From NCBI RefSeq assembly GCF_000218685.1, contig NW_006763309.1, forward strand, positions 256,060 through 320,059: a stretch of DNA of 64,000 nt, read 5' to 3'. The stretch is from Serpula lacrymans var. lacrymans S7.9 (Eukaryota > Basidiomycota > Agaricomycetes > Boletales > Serpulaceae). Positions 1-10,443 of this stretch are shown here, in pieces. Under the pieces are notes generated by a model, which saw only the letters and a list, made by a program, of their open reading frames with translations, searched no databases and had not been told where the DNA came from. The translations under genes and the position numbers were made by a program. Within the stretch, counting starts at the first letter, position 1, and every line of letters begins with the position of its first letter.

Positions 1-498
1 TATCTCTCGCCTATATATCGTCCTGGGTTGGAGCCCATCCACTAGAATTAGCCCTTCCTCGGTATATGGGGGAGCGCATCTACCCGCCTCGCCAGCCACT
101 CCGATCAGAGGGCTTTTACGCAATGATTACAACATTTTTATCAATCAGTACACTCTTCTTACTCTTTTCCATTTTCTCAATGTCTTCTCATTCGAAGAAC
201 ATGTTCAGGCTGTCTCATTCGTCCCTCTTATCAGCCATCTCCCAGTGTAATTTTTCAACAGCTGATCCAACCCCCTCCAGACCTGTTCCCTTCTAGGCAT
301 CATAATTATAATAAGCCGGTCCAAGATACCAAATACACAGGTTCGAATTAACCGGGAAGATGCTCCGCATGCCTTCCCGAGCGATGACTATATTCTACAC
401 ACAGCACGAAGATTACTGTGAGTTTTGCTTCGTGCTTCCTCGACACGCGCCTTCTCCCAAGCGCTGATCCGGCAATACATGCCCCCCCCCTCTATATT

Positions 499-783
499 CT
501 AAGGACCCAAACCTTGGGCAACGCAAACCGGACAATAGCCATCGATCTGAGGATCTGCAGGACAGTTAATGGCGCTGTAGTGGGCGCATGATGAGCAGCT
601 CACTGTATTGTTGGGGAAACTGTCGGCTAGTGAGGGGAACACAAGGTTTGTCACCTTACATGCGCGGGATTTCGGGAGCACACATCATACTTACTATTGC
701 CAACATGTCGCAGTGCAGCTTGGAGCGACACACGTGCTTGGATGAATCGAACTAAATTTGCAGTAACGGTTGTCGCATTGGAT
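499..783 (-). CDS. 3' exons of a possible cysteine-rich secreted-type protein (partial model)
   Basis: Two minus-strand exons can be joined by a good GT-AG intron: 783-695 and 619-499, with donor GTAAGT at 694 and acceptor CAG at 622-620. The join keeps an open frame of about 69 residues ending in a TAG stop. Ten of those residues are cysteines, in patterns such as CDNRYC, CVAPSC, CSSC and CPVC, and two NxT-like sites (one is NNT) lie nearby. That composition is typical of small disulfide-rich secreted fungal proteins. No family is recognised. The 5' end is not resolved: short open stretches with possible splice sites occur upstream at about 998-1290 and 1426-1671, but they could not be joined with confidence. 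It could also be a decayed gene. Confidence 0.35.
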
Positions 784-2158
784 CTGGCAAAAGGTGAGTA
801 TTGACATTTTTGTTTGGTATGGGTGTCTCTACCATATCGTCGGGCTAAATATTATGTTAGTAGCTGCACCAAACGACGTCGACGGCTATAATACGGACCA
901 GGTCATATGCATGGCCGCAACGTCGGTAGGTGTTTCGGACTCTACATGAGTGCATGTATCAACGAGCGTCGACTTGCTCGACGTTCGTGTGGCTCACCTT
1001 CGCCAGTGACACATTGGAAGTAGAGAGAGAAGGAATGCGGGTTTTTGGGAAGTAAATTCCAAACACTCGCTCTTTTAGCTGCTTGATAATGTCTGCGAAA
1101 ATTCGAGAACACCCGGATCCTTGATTGTGCTGAGCGGAACTGATTAAGTATCGGTCCGTTCCTTGAGTGTTGAAGGAATACTGAAATGAGGTGTGGCAGG
1201 GCGACCTGTATAACACCACAAGGCAATCCTTCCGAAATTCCTCGGCGAGAGTTATTTTGGCCACGCACACCAATTGACCAACCGTTCAGCATAGCACATA
1301 TCGGGTCACTCGTCAGGACACTGATTCCGGTTACATGGCAGAGTCTGCTAAAACGTCAAAAACCCAAATGAGTCTCCTGACGCGGATACACCCGTGCATC
1401 ATGATGCCTGCAACGGAACCTGCGTTCATGGAAAAAAACTCATTAAAATCAGCCTCATTGTGCCGACATCAATGTAGCTCTTGAAGTAACGCGTTGCGTT
1501 CGGAACGAACATTCCGACGTATTTGTTCCCGCAAGTTTTCATGCCGCTCATATTGCAACGAACCGTCATGGTGATCGGCTTCTGGGAATTAAATATATGT
1601 GAAAGCATGAGCCATGCGCTCTGAAAGTGCGGAAATTTAAAGGTTTGAATATATCTCTTGGATGTGGTCATCGTTCGACTGGCCCTCCGTCGTGTCGCTT
1701 GGCACGCTCACTACAAAGCTCGTTCCCGCGGAACTGGAGTGACTAATATTTCATTGAATTTCGATTGTTGGGTGGACAGACGGGTTTAAGTCATCACGAT
1801 CTGAAGAAGTTTTGTTATCTTGAAACGAACATGTTTTATCGAGCCTTGTAATCGGATTGATGCGCCAGTATTTCGGTCAAAAATTTCTTTCTGAATTTCC
1901 CGCAGGAATACGCATGTTTTTATATTTGCAGCATTGATACTGTTGAGCAGCCGCCTGTGGTTCATGATGCATCCACTCGATTAACTTGCAGCAAATCACT
2001 GATCACAAAAAAAGATCCGCGCACATGACTGAATTTCAACACATCTTCAAGTGATCTCCAGATTACAAAGGTTATCGAAACTCTATCGCGAGGATTGGAT
2101 CTTCGTTAGGTGAAGAAATGTAACTGGACTACGCGAGTACGGGACAAATAATTAACCG
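784..2158. other. Unresolved region downstream of eIF2B alpha
   Basis: Short minus-strand open stretches occur here. One, at 1426-1671, contains cysteines and an NAT sequon. Another, at 959-1273, ends in a GTGAGC donor-like motif at 997. They may be upstream exons of the cysteine-rich product that ends at 499, but phase and splice sites do not give one clean model. Nothing else was recognised. Confidence 0.2.
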
Positions 2159-3575
2159 TCACCCTGCAAACATCCCGACGAGATACTGGCTGACCCCTTC
2201 AGGAGTAAGACTGCCGACATCCGAGAACACAAGGGAGATCAAGTCCGGTCTTCATATAGCGAATCAGCACATGTCGCCCAACATTATCGCGAAAACCCGA
2301 AAATACCTGGTATAGTCCACATTGGGATTGCGGGCAACTTGCTCCTGGGTCATAGATCTTGACCCTTCTGCCGGTGTAATTTTCTGGAGCCCTGAACCAA
2401 TCACAGCACCCTTTGTCGGAAGTGAAGTCGACACAGACGCCGGAGGGAAGGAGAGCACGTTTGGGTTGTGCGTTGGGAGATCGTATTGCGATAACGGAAA
2501 TAAACGATGGAACTTGTAACTTCAAGCGAGACAGTCATACTTATAGACACCCTTCTAAAACATGGAAAGGGGGAGAAAATAACTGACCTTTCGGCAAGAG
2601 CGTAGAAAGGCTTGTTGGCAGCTTTGGCTATAATTGCTATTTGGTTGCTGCCGACTGCATTGATCAAGCCCCCACTTTCTACCACCGCTTCAGACCCAAC
2701 GAGGACAAGGTCAACTTTATCCATAACGTACGAAACCGCCGAGTCGAGAACAACAGTACATGGAATGCCGACAGCGGTTAGTTCGTCGTAGGTTCGGAGT
2801 CTAGAGTAAACGGAACATCAGAATTTCTCGAAAAGTTGGAGCCAAGAAGATCGAACCCTAGCCCACGGGGTCGGGCTTCTGTAACATAGACTGATATCCG
2901 TTTTCTCTCATGAGCGCGTAGTAAGGTTTTCATGACGACTCGAGAATACGAATGAGTTAAGATCTTTGCGCCCGCGTTATTACCTGCGCCTCGGTAGATG
3001 TATATGGTATACTCACCACGGAATCGTCTTCGATGAACCCAAGCGCCAGTGCTGCAATCTTGTCACGATAAGTGAGCGCCTCGGTGGCATAATTGCGGCC
3101 TTGCTTGACTAGTTCTGTTTTGAGGTCGGAGAAACTCTCCAAGGAATGGATGATAGGTCAACTGCATTGATAAGAGCGTGCGGTTATATACTCACATCAG
3201 AGTCGTGTGGAAACAAAGTGACGAAGGCGATAAATAGCTCGCAGCCAGCGTTTAAGCTAATCGGATTGGGCGTTCTTTGCTTCAAGATTTCTGCGCCATC
3301 GTTCAAAGCCTGAACAAGCTCAAACATAGTCCCAGCTAGTGGAGAGAGGTGATTAAATTTGACGGTGAAATGAAACGATGAATTACCACTCGACTTTTCG
3401 ATGAGCTGTGTCAGGGTTAAGATGGCAGCCAGTGGGGTAGAGATCTTGGAGACATGTTCAGATCAATGGATAGGCAATGATGTGTATCGTGTACCTCCTC
3501 ATTCTGAAGTATGGACTGATATGTGACAAAGACATCGAACTGTGCCGGTGAGCTATTCGGCTCGCCTTGGGACAT
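2159..3575 (-). CDS. GCN3: Translation initiation factor eIF2B subunit alpha (Gcn3-like)
   Basis: This is the regulatory alpha subunit of the cytosolic eIF2B guanine-nucleotide exchange complex, which recycles eIF2-GDP and senses eIF2 phosphorylation. The start at 3575 gives [20 protein letters not shown], and the product is spread over several exons with short introns. Family hallmarks in order: the N-terminal helical part (a [20 protein letters not shown] block near 3270-3330), the Rossmann-like segment with [19 protein letters not shown] near 2670-2724, and the [20 protein letters not shown] strand-helix. The C-terminal end is typical, with [12 protein letters not shown] followed by [20 protein letters not shown], stopping at 2159. 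The length of roughly 300-plus residues is normal for the family. Other eIF2B or methylthioribose-1-phosphate isomerase relatives are less likely, because the NPNVDYT and [12 protein letters not shown] motifs are alpha-subunit signatures. Internal exon edges are approximate. Confidence 0.9.
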
Positions 3576-5173
3576 GCTGGTTTTATGTTTGCAAATGCTA
3601 AGAACGATCTGTTAATGAGTGGTCCCAAATTATCTGAAGATTGTAGATTTTACCGGCGTCCTAACCGAGTCAGACTTTCGGAATTGACGAGTCTCGTGAC
3701 AGAGCACGTGCCATATGACAGTTCCGTTAAAGCACCTCCGCTTCCCAGACAAAGAAGCTCAAAAAACCTCAAAGCCACTGAGGACAACACCCCCTATTTG
3801 GTATCCACCATGGCTACAAAGCGGAGCACACATATGGCCAACCCTGTCCGTGCTTTCTCATACAAGACGGCCCCGAGATAACCGTGTATTATGCAGCAGT
3901 AAGCAACAAATGTGAATTGTGCAGCTTGTGGCTAATGTGTCTAAGCAACCCAGGGCGTAACATCGTCCCATATCTCACGTTGGAAACGGTCTTACGCAAG
4001 TTGGTGGCCCTTTGTATTCGCAAAATCGGGAGGTTTTCGTTTCATGCTCGGGTTCTTACGACCTGGCGCGATATCGTTCTGCAAGCCGCGGGCTCCGTTC
4101 GGGCTCAAAGGGTCCCAATGGAATTACGAAAAGAGGAAGCAGCCCAGTATAAGGTACGGTCGGCATGACATGGGCAGTTCTACGAATCTCGAGATGGCGG
4201 CCGAAAAGGTTTGGGCAGTAGGAGTGGATTGTCATGAGGGTTGAGCACGAGTGTGTATATTGCTTTGACGTAGTATAGATTGAGACATATGACCCTGCAG
4301 ATCTAGGTGGTCATTATAATAAGCTATGGACCAAATTTATCCGAGCTGTGTCAGGCTTTGTCAGGCACCTACTAATATGCTGCCGCTGGGGGCAAAGCTT
4401 TGAAAGGTTTTGCGGCAGGCAGCACATCTAAGTATACGGATGACGCTTGAGGATGCTCTATGGTAGGCGGTGGGTGGCTGTTTACGGTATGCTGCAAAGA
4501 GTGACTGTGTTTGCATTGTTTTTTTATGCTGTTTGGACCAGACTGTAAGCCGAGTTTTGTCTCCGTTGCCAAGGTAGACGAATGTGGAATGCACGGTTAT
4601 ATTCGGAAGCTGAAGGGTGGATCCGACATTGGTATAGGTTGTGAGATAGCGGCCAAAGCTAGTGACAAGCGTCGAGAGCGGGCAGGGAGTGGGATTGTGG
4701 TGGACTGGGGAGGAGGAGGAGGTGGACGATTGGGCAGGATTGTGGCAGAAAAGGGCGGAGATTGGGGAGGAAGGAGAGGCAGGCGAGGAGGAGGTGGTGG
4801 ACGATTGGGCAGGATTGTGGCAGAAAAGGGCGGAGATTGGGGAGGAAGATGCCTAAAAAGGAAGGGATGCTTGTCGTCGAAACACGTTCCACGTCTGGCG
4901 GGGTGAAACACCTTTTATGTGCTGTCGCGATCGCTAGGGCCATTTTTATAGTGGCGGACCCCACGCACGCCAACGCTCGTCCCTTCAAAAGGCCACGGCC
5001 ATGTGTCTCTTCTCCTCATCCTCCTCAACCCCCCAATCTCTATCATCTTCCCTTTACTTCCTCGTATCTGCTGCGCCAACTGCTATCAGCTCCTTCCTGG
5101 CACAGGGCAGGCTTTAATATCTTCCGAAACAAATCAGCAATTTAACCCTCGCCCTGGTACGCTTTCCTCTCCC
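3576..5173. other. Intergenic region with a purine-rich minisatellite
   Basis: About 1.6 kb between the divergently placed eIF2B alpha and the hypothetical gene at 5252. The open stretches here have no family likeness and biased composition. The plus strand is G/A-rich from about 4680 to 4850. No gene is supported. Confidence 0.4.
4721..4848 (+). repeat. Purine-rich direct repeat, two 53-bp copies
   Basis: A unit of about 53 bp is present at 4721-4773 and again at 4796-4848, 75 bp apart. The two copies appear identical by eye and are joined by a GGAGG-rich spacer. Both strands are open through it, giving Gly/Arg-rich or Pro/Leu-rich readings typical of low-complexity DNA rather than a gene. 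Confidence 0.8.
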
Positions 5174-5180
5174 TATAAAT
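5174..5180 (+). promoter_or_regulatory. TATA-like element upstream of the 5252 gene
   Basis: TATAAAT lies about 78 bp upstream of the ATG at 5252, in a pyrimidine-rich stretch (5000-5250) typical of fungal promoters. Confidence 0.4.
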
Positions 5181-5251
5181 CCTTCCCGCCTTTCCTCTAT
5201 CATGTCACTCATATCTTTTTCTTCGTCCCAGCCCCCTATCCTCCTCTCAAA

Positions 5252-5887
5252 ATGCAGACCCCTCCATCTTCCCCCGCACAGGTCACTTTTTCCAGTGACG
5301 TCCGTCACATGGACAACTGGGCAAAACGCACAGGCATCCCTCTCACTACCGCAGAGGCTCTCGGGACCACATATGCCCGTGCACACAAGTGGTTGATGTC
5401 TCTCAAGACCCAGCTCGTCCAGCAACATGGCTGGCACGATGTCCTGCCAGCGGACTCTCGCATGCTCTTCACCGTCGAAGCCCCTTCTCCTTGGCGCTCT
5501 CCGAGTGGTCTCCCGCTCAGCCCAAATTTGAAGTTGCAGCTCCCGGTCCATGCCAGTTCCTTTTTCTCACCTGAGCGCCGTGTTCAATGGCAGATGGTTT
5601 TCCACAGTGATCTCTTCGCGACCCAGCGTCTCATCGTTCAACCCATCACCGACATCCTAAACCTTATGCAGTGTCTTCTCACTGGCCTAGTCACCCTCGT
5701 CTATGAGGAGCATATGCCCCAGGGTGTCTACAAAACCACTCGTGGCTTGCCCTCGGTCCAGTGGATTAACACAAATCAAGCCGCGCTTATTGACGTCTTC
5801 GGACCCGCGCACTATAAGCAGCTGTGGAAAGCTTGCAACGATCGGACGACGTCGTTTAAAGTCGACTTTGAACCACGCCGTCGCTAA
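5252..5887 (+). CDS. Intronless hypothetical protein, 211 aa
   Basis: The ATG at 5252 was chosen because a TATA-like box at 5174 and C/T-rich leader DNA precede it. The frame stays open upstream to 5003, but that extension is compositionally promoter-like. The product begins MQTPPSSPAQVTF, ends FEPRRR, has no signal peptide or membrane segment, and contains many aromatic and Trp residues (DNWAKRTG, HKWLMSL, VQWQMVF). Codon use is C-ending at third positions (ATC, CTC, GTC), which suggests a real, fairly expressed gene. No known domain is recognised. The lack of introns is unusual next to its intron-rich neighbours. Confidence 0.6.
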   Translation: MQTPPSSPAQVTFSSDVRHMDNWAKRTGIPLTTAEALGTTYARAHKWLMSLKTQLVQQHGWHDVLPADSRMLFTVEAPSPWRSPSGLPLSPNLKLQLPVHASSFFSPERRVQWQMVFHSDLFATQRLIVQPITDILNLMQCLLTGLVTLVYEEHMPQGVYKTTRGLPSVQWINTNQAALIDVFGPAHYKQLWKACNDRTTSFKVDFEPRRR

Positions 5888-7207
5888 TCAAAACTTGTCC
5901 GAGGTCTCTCCACCCTCGTGCCTGGGCAGAGGAGACCTCTCCCGCGACGAGCGGTTCGTCGTGCGGTACAAATTTTTCCATGAGGCTCATCCCAATCTTA
6001 TCAACTCTCCATGCATGATATCTCCAAACTCATGACCTCATGATGCGTTCTGTCAAATGGCCCTCCACTTTTTGTTCCCTGTTGTCACATACTGTTCCCA
6101 CTACACATTTGCTCGGCCTATATTATCACCACGTAGACCATTATCACCATTATCGCTAACTTTACTGCTCTATACAACATACTCATACTTTCACATACCC
6201 TTTAATCAACATACCTTACACTTTCACATTGCACACTTCTCCAGCTCATCACGCGTCTTAATCTTGCTTCCACTTTACTTACAGTGTAGTTTATGGTATT
6301 CGAACGCTTCACATATGCATTTTCCAGTGTCACATCTGTCGACGTACATCAGATGTCAAGTAGTAATAGTTCCTTTAGCCCTCTGCCCTATGTACATCAG
6401 GAATGTATCCAGTTTGTTCCACCAATGATAGCCTATACTCAAAGACCCTACAGACTGAAATCAGGAGGCCATCGCATAACACATACACGTGCAGACCGTC
6501 TTTGATGATGAGAACATAGGAGACTGGTCAGCTTCGGTGTCTTTATCGCTGTCGAGTTTCCTCAACCGGAGCCCCTATGCCACAAGCGCTCGGAACAGAT
6601 TGCCAAACCTTTAGTGGTAGCCGCAGTATCGATATCGTCAGACGACGCGAAGCCTTGGATGAACTTCTTCCTTGAAGCTAAAGCGATGTTCGTGTACCAA
6701 TCAATCCCTGGGTTCGGTTGGAGAAGAGCTTCTTCGTTAAGAAAAAAGAGACTAAGAAAGCGCGATAGTTTGACTGTCGTAACACCCGCTTTGCCTCTCC
6801 TGGCATTTCACATCTCCCATGTCGCAGGCAGGTGGATCTCTGGAAACACATGTGTAAGGCATGCTGGTGGCAGGACACGCTTGATGGGTGTGGTATGTTC
6901 ATTCGGCATCACAAGCTTGGAAGATGAGTTGGAAACGACACACCTGAACCGCATGTGCCGTAGGTATTTACGACCGCGCAGGACCCGCCTTATCATGATT
7001 GACGCCAGAAACCATGAGAAAATACTAGAAGATGACAGGTTACATGTCAAAGCTAAACTTGTATTGGATGGAAGGAGCAATTATATGATCCTGGATGACT
7101 GTAGCCACAGATGTCACGTGCGGATACTCATCGTAGACCACGTGCCACTCGAATATTTTCTGGAATCGTGATGATACGGTTTCTAGACAGAGTCAACCTT
7201 ACTTATC
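5888..7207. other. Intergenic region, one weak open frame
   Basis: From 6060 to 6300 the DNA is pyrimidine- and CA-rich. A plus-strand open frame at about 6614-7171 lacks an ATG at its 5' end (its first ATG is at about 6659) and resembles no family known to me. It is not called as a gene. The last few hundred bases presumably hold the MAP1 promoter. Confidence 0.3.
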
Positions 7208-9192
7208 ATGAGTGCAACTGTAGCGTGCCAGAGCTCAAAATGTCCAAATGGAAACCCACCATCGCGAATGGAATGTCCAACATGCAATAAGTATGTAGCC
7301 GTCTCGTATCGACATCTTCATATCCTAATCGATGCTTCTTCACGGCAGGCTTGGTATCCGAGGCTCGTTCTTCTGCGGACAAGAGTGCTTCAAGGCGAAT
7401 TGTACGTTCGTTTTGATACACGAGGAAAGGACAATGTTCTGATCAATATCGAACAGGGGTATATCCTTTTTTCTACCATGTCGTTTGACTCACCAATACA
7501 GACATGCGTGTCAAATGCATAGAAATCACACAAGTTCATCCATGAACTTGCACGCGCACCTCCCACCGCTGGCGCCCCTGCAAAAGGCATTTAACCTTTT
7601 TTCGTCACCTTGCTGTCGCAGTATGCTCACATCACATACATGCTAGATGGGACTTATAACCCTTATATCGATTACGATTATACTGGATCAATGAGACCGG
7701 TATACCCACTTTCACCAACGCGTACGGTACCTGATCATATACCCAGGCCTGACTATGCTGAAGATGGTAGGAGTCTATTCTGTTTCGTTTAATTCTAAAC
7801 TGCCACCACCGCAAGGGTTCTGAACCAAACACGCCTCTTCTCATTTATCTTCAGGAGTGCCCAGATTGGAAATTAAGCAGACGGGTCAACCGCCACGGAT
7901 TTTGTCCATTGAGGAGCAAGAAAAATTACGAACCGCATGTCGGGTGGGTAAACCGTTCATGATCTCGATGTAACAAAGGCAGTTAGAATATTTCCGAGTT
8001 ATTTCGACTGCGTCTGCCGTTACAGCAGGTCTGTAGTGCATGTTCATTCGGCTAATCAACCCTTCTCTTTCTAGCTCGCGCGAGAAGTTCTTGACCTTGC
8101 TGCTTCGCATGTACGTCCTGGTGTCACTACTGATGCCATTGATGTCATCGTCCACGAAGCTATCTTAGCAAGAAACGCGTATCCTTCTCCCCTCAACTAT
8201 CGAAATTACCCAAAATCTGTGTGCACGTGAGTGATTAGTCCTTTTTCGTCCAGAATCTTTCCAACCTTGAGTGATATCAGATCGGTGAACGAGGTCATCT
8301 GTCATGGAATTCCTGACCAACGGAAATTAAAGGAGGGCGATATAATCAATATCGGTAGGATAGCATCATTTCCCAGATATTATTGTACTTAAACAATTGA
8401 TTCTGCTCGTTAGACGTGACTGTTTATTATGACGGTAACCTGGCGAATTACTTTCACCTGCTGCCATCACCGTTTCTGACATAGACGCAGGTTTTCATGG
8501 GGACGTTAACGAAACTTACCCCGTCGGCAAGGTTGACACTGAGTCCGCAAAGGTCATCAAGACCACCCGCGAATGTCTTGATGAAGCTATAAAAATCTGT
8601 AAGCCGGGGGCATTAATCCGAGATATCGGTAAAGTCATGTGAGTACTGATGCTTTTAATCGACAACCGTCACTGTGCTGACTTTAATAATTAGTGAACCT
8701 ATTGCAAGAGCCAACGGATGTTCCACTGTACGCTCTTACACCGGTCACGGAATCAATGATCTGTTTCACACTGCTCCGAACATACCGCATTACTCGAAGA
8801 ATAAGGCCGTGGGCACAATGAAGGCTGGGATGGTGAGTTGCACGAGCAGTTGCATTTTAGTCGATCAGCGCTAATTAGCGACCTTACCAGGCATTCACAA
8901 TTGAACCTGTGAGCACGGGCGCTGCTCAATCATGATACTGATCCCAACTCTTGTCGGCACTTATATAGATGATCAATTTGGGCCCCAACTGGGATGTTGC
9001 TCACTGGAATGACTCGTGGACAGCTACGACCATTGATGGCAAGAAAAGCGCGCAATTTGAGGACACGCTATTGTGAGCTTTTTTCATTTCCGAAATTATG
9101 TACTGCCTTTTTGATATCTTATTGTTTTCAGGATTACGGAAACGGGAGTGGAGGTACTGACCGCAAGGACTACGAAAAGAGATGATCTATAG
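7208..9192 (+). CDS. MAP1: Methionine aminopeptidase type 1
   Basis: This cytosolic, ribosome-associated metallopeptidase removes the initiator methionine from nascent proteins. The N-terminus has the zinc-finger pair of eukaryotic type 1 enzymes: CQSSKCPNG...CPTCNK, then [17 protein letters not shown] across the first intron. The linker [20 protein letters not shown] follows, then the peptidase fold. Metal and catalytic residues are visible: Asp in VTVYYDG, Asp in [12 protein letters not shown], His in SYTGHGIN and near HTAPNIPHY, Glu in FTIEPMIN and Glu in [10 protein letters not shown]. The product ends RTTKRDDL with TAG at 9190-9192. There are about nine introns. One appears to use a GC donor (near 7587). 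The junction after FKAN (about 7400-7520) does not give the usual W-K-S-H-K with canonical sites, so the exact exon edge there is open. Confidence 0.92.
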
Positions 9193-10443
9193 GACCATGT
9201 TTTGTCTGTGTGGAAAAAGGAACAATGCATTCGCACTTTGTTGAACTGCCACGGTTGCACTCCGCTTCAATATTGGTCTCAGCGGCATCTCAAAGAGAGC
9301 ATATCTCAAGATCGACTGAGCTGTTTTTGTGCATGTTCTAGTCATGTGAACTCCTTATCTTTTCTCGCTTCCCTATTCGCAAAAGCGTCATCCATTATGT
9401 TACTAACGCTGCTTCTCATAAACAGGGCGGCAATATGTATACGTTATCGCGGCTACTTGCCTTTACTATCCTCTCCCACACCAACCGCTCACTCACGCAA
9501 GATCTGCGTTTTTTTTTTTTATACAACTGAGATCTCATTCCTGCTCAATGTCCACCGGTACAGAGTCATTTTCAGAGCCTTACCTCCTCGTAGAGAAATG
9601 CGGCTCAACTCGGGGCGTTCCTATTTATGTTATCACCAAGTACACCCCGTCAGTCAGTATCCCTGCTCGATAAATGTACTTTCGCAGCTCAAACCCACTA
9701 CCTGTTGCCCAGCGCTAATGAGGTATATCCGAGTAAGACTGTCAGTGTAGTTTTCATGATATGGCAGCTCTTTGCAGGTCAGTTGATCCATTAATCAGAG
9801 AGAAATCCGATGTATGGATCTGGGGGGCGAAGCCCTCGGAGCATACAAGGCTCAGCAAGGGGGGTGTACTCAAATACAGGTAAGATCGCGATCATACTGC
9901 TGCCAGCGTTCTTCACTCATTGCTTGGTTGCGATCAGTTCCATAATGATGGAAACGATCTGAAGTGGGTCAATAATTTGCAAGACTACCTGGTCGAACCA
10001 ACAATGAATTTCAACTTGTAACAGGTGCACTAATTGCGACATGAGGTTCTCCAAATTCTTCTTGCGACAAAATGCATACATCGAAATCAAAGGCCTGCCC
10101 ACTTAGGACTTAGACTTGAGTCGTAGAAATGTTCGGAACAATCGGATCTATTACTTGAAAACCAGTATATATACACTTAAACCATGCATATGTTCCGTCA
10201 GAAAAGGAAAGAAGAACAAGTTGTGAGAGTACGTTTGAATAGCCAATATGTGAGAGGAAGGTGAGTGATCAGCGAGGAGCTGTACAAGTACAGGTACTAG
10301 AGTCCTCGGACCAACTGGTAATCAGAGATGGCCCTTCGTATGTCTCTTATCCCATCTCATCGTTGAGGTCCAAGATTGCAGTTTGCGATGTTCGTCAATG
10401 AACCAAGATAGCTTGCTCCACGGAAATAAAATAGACATTTTTA
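9193..10443. other. Intergenic region between convergent MAP1 and SCT1
   Basis: About 1.25 kb of 3'-to-3' intergenic DNA. It contains a 13-nt T-run near 9510. A plus-strand stretch around 9430-9520 has a hydrophobic reading but no supporting start, splice or family evidence. Nothing is called. Confidence 0.4.

Noticed and set aside
341..360. GGTTCGAATT motif resembling a tRNA B box
   Set aside because: No matching A box or cloverleaf could be formed around it.
4511..4988. Overlapping open frames on both strands
   Set aside because: They are produced by the G/A-rich direct repeat. The products are low-complexity Gly/Arg or Pro/Leu runs.
6614..7171. 185-codon plus-strand open frame
   Set aside because: It does not begin with ATG (first ATG at about 6659), has no recognised family, and lies just upstream of MAP1. 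Left unannotated.
9202..9750. 182-codon plus-strand open frame downstream of MAP1
   Set aside because: It begins without ATG, crosses a 13-nt T-run, and has no codon bias or family likeness.
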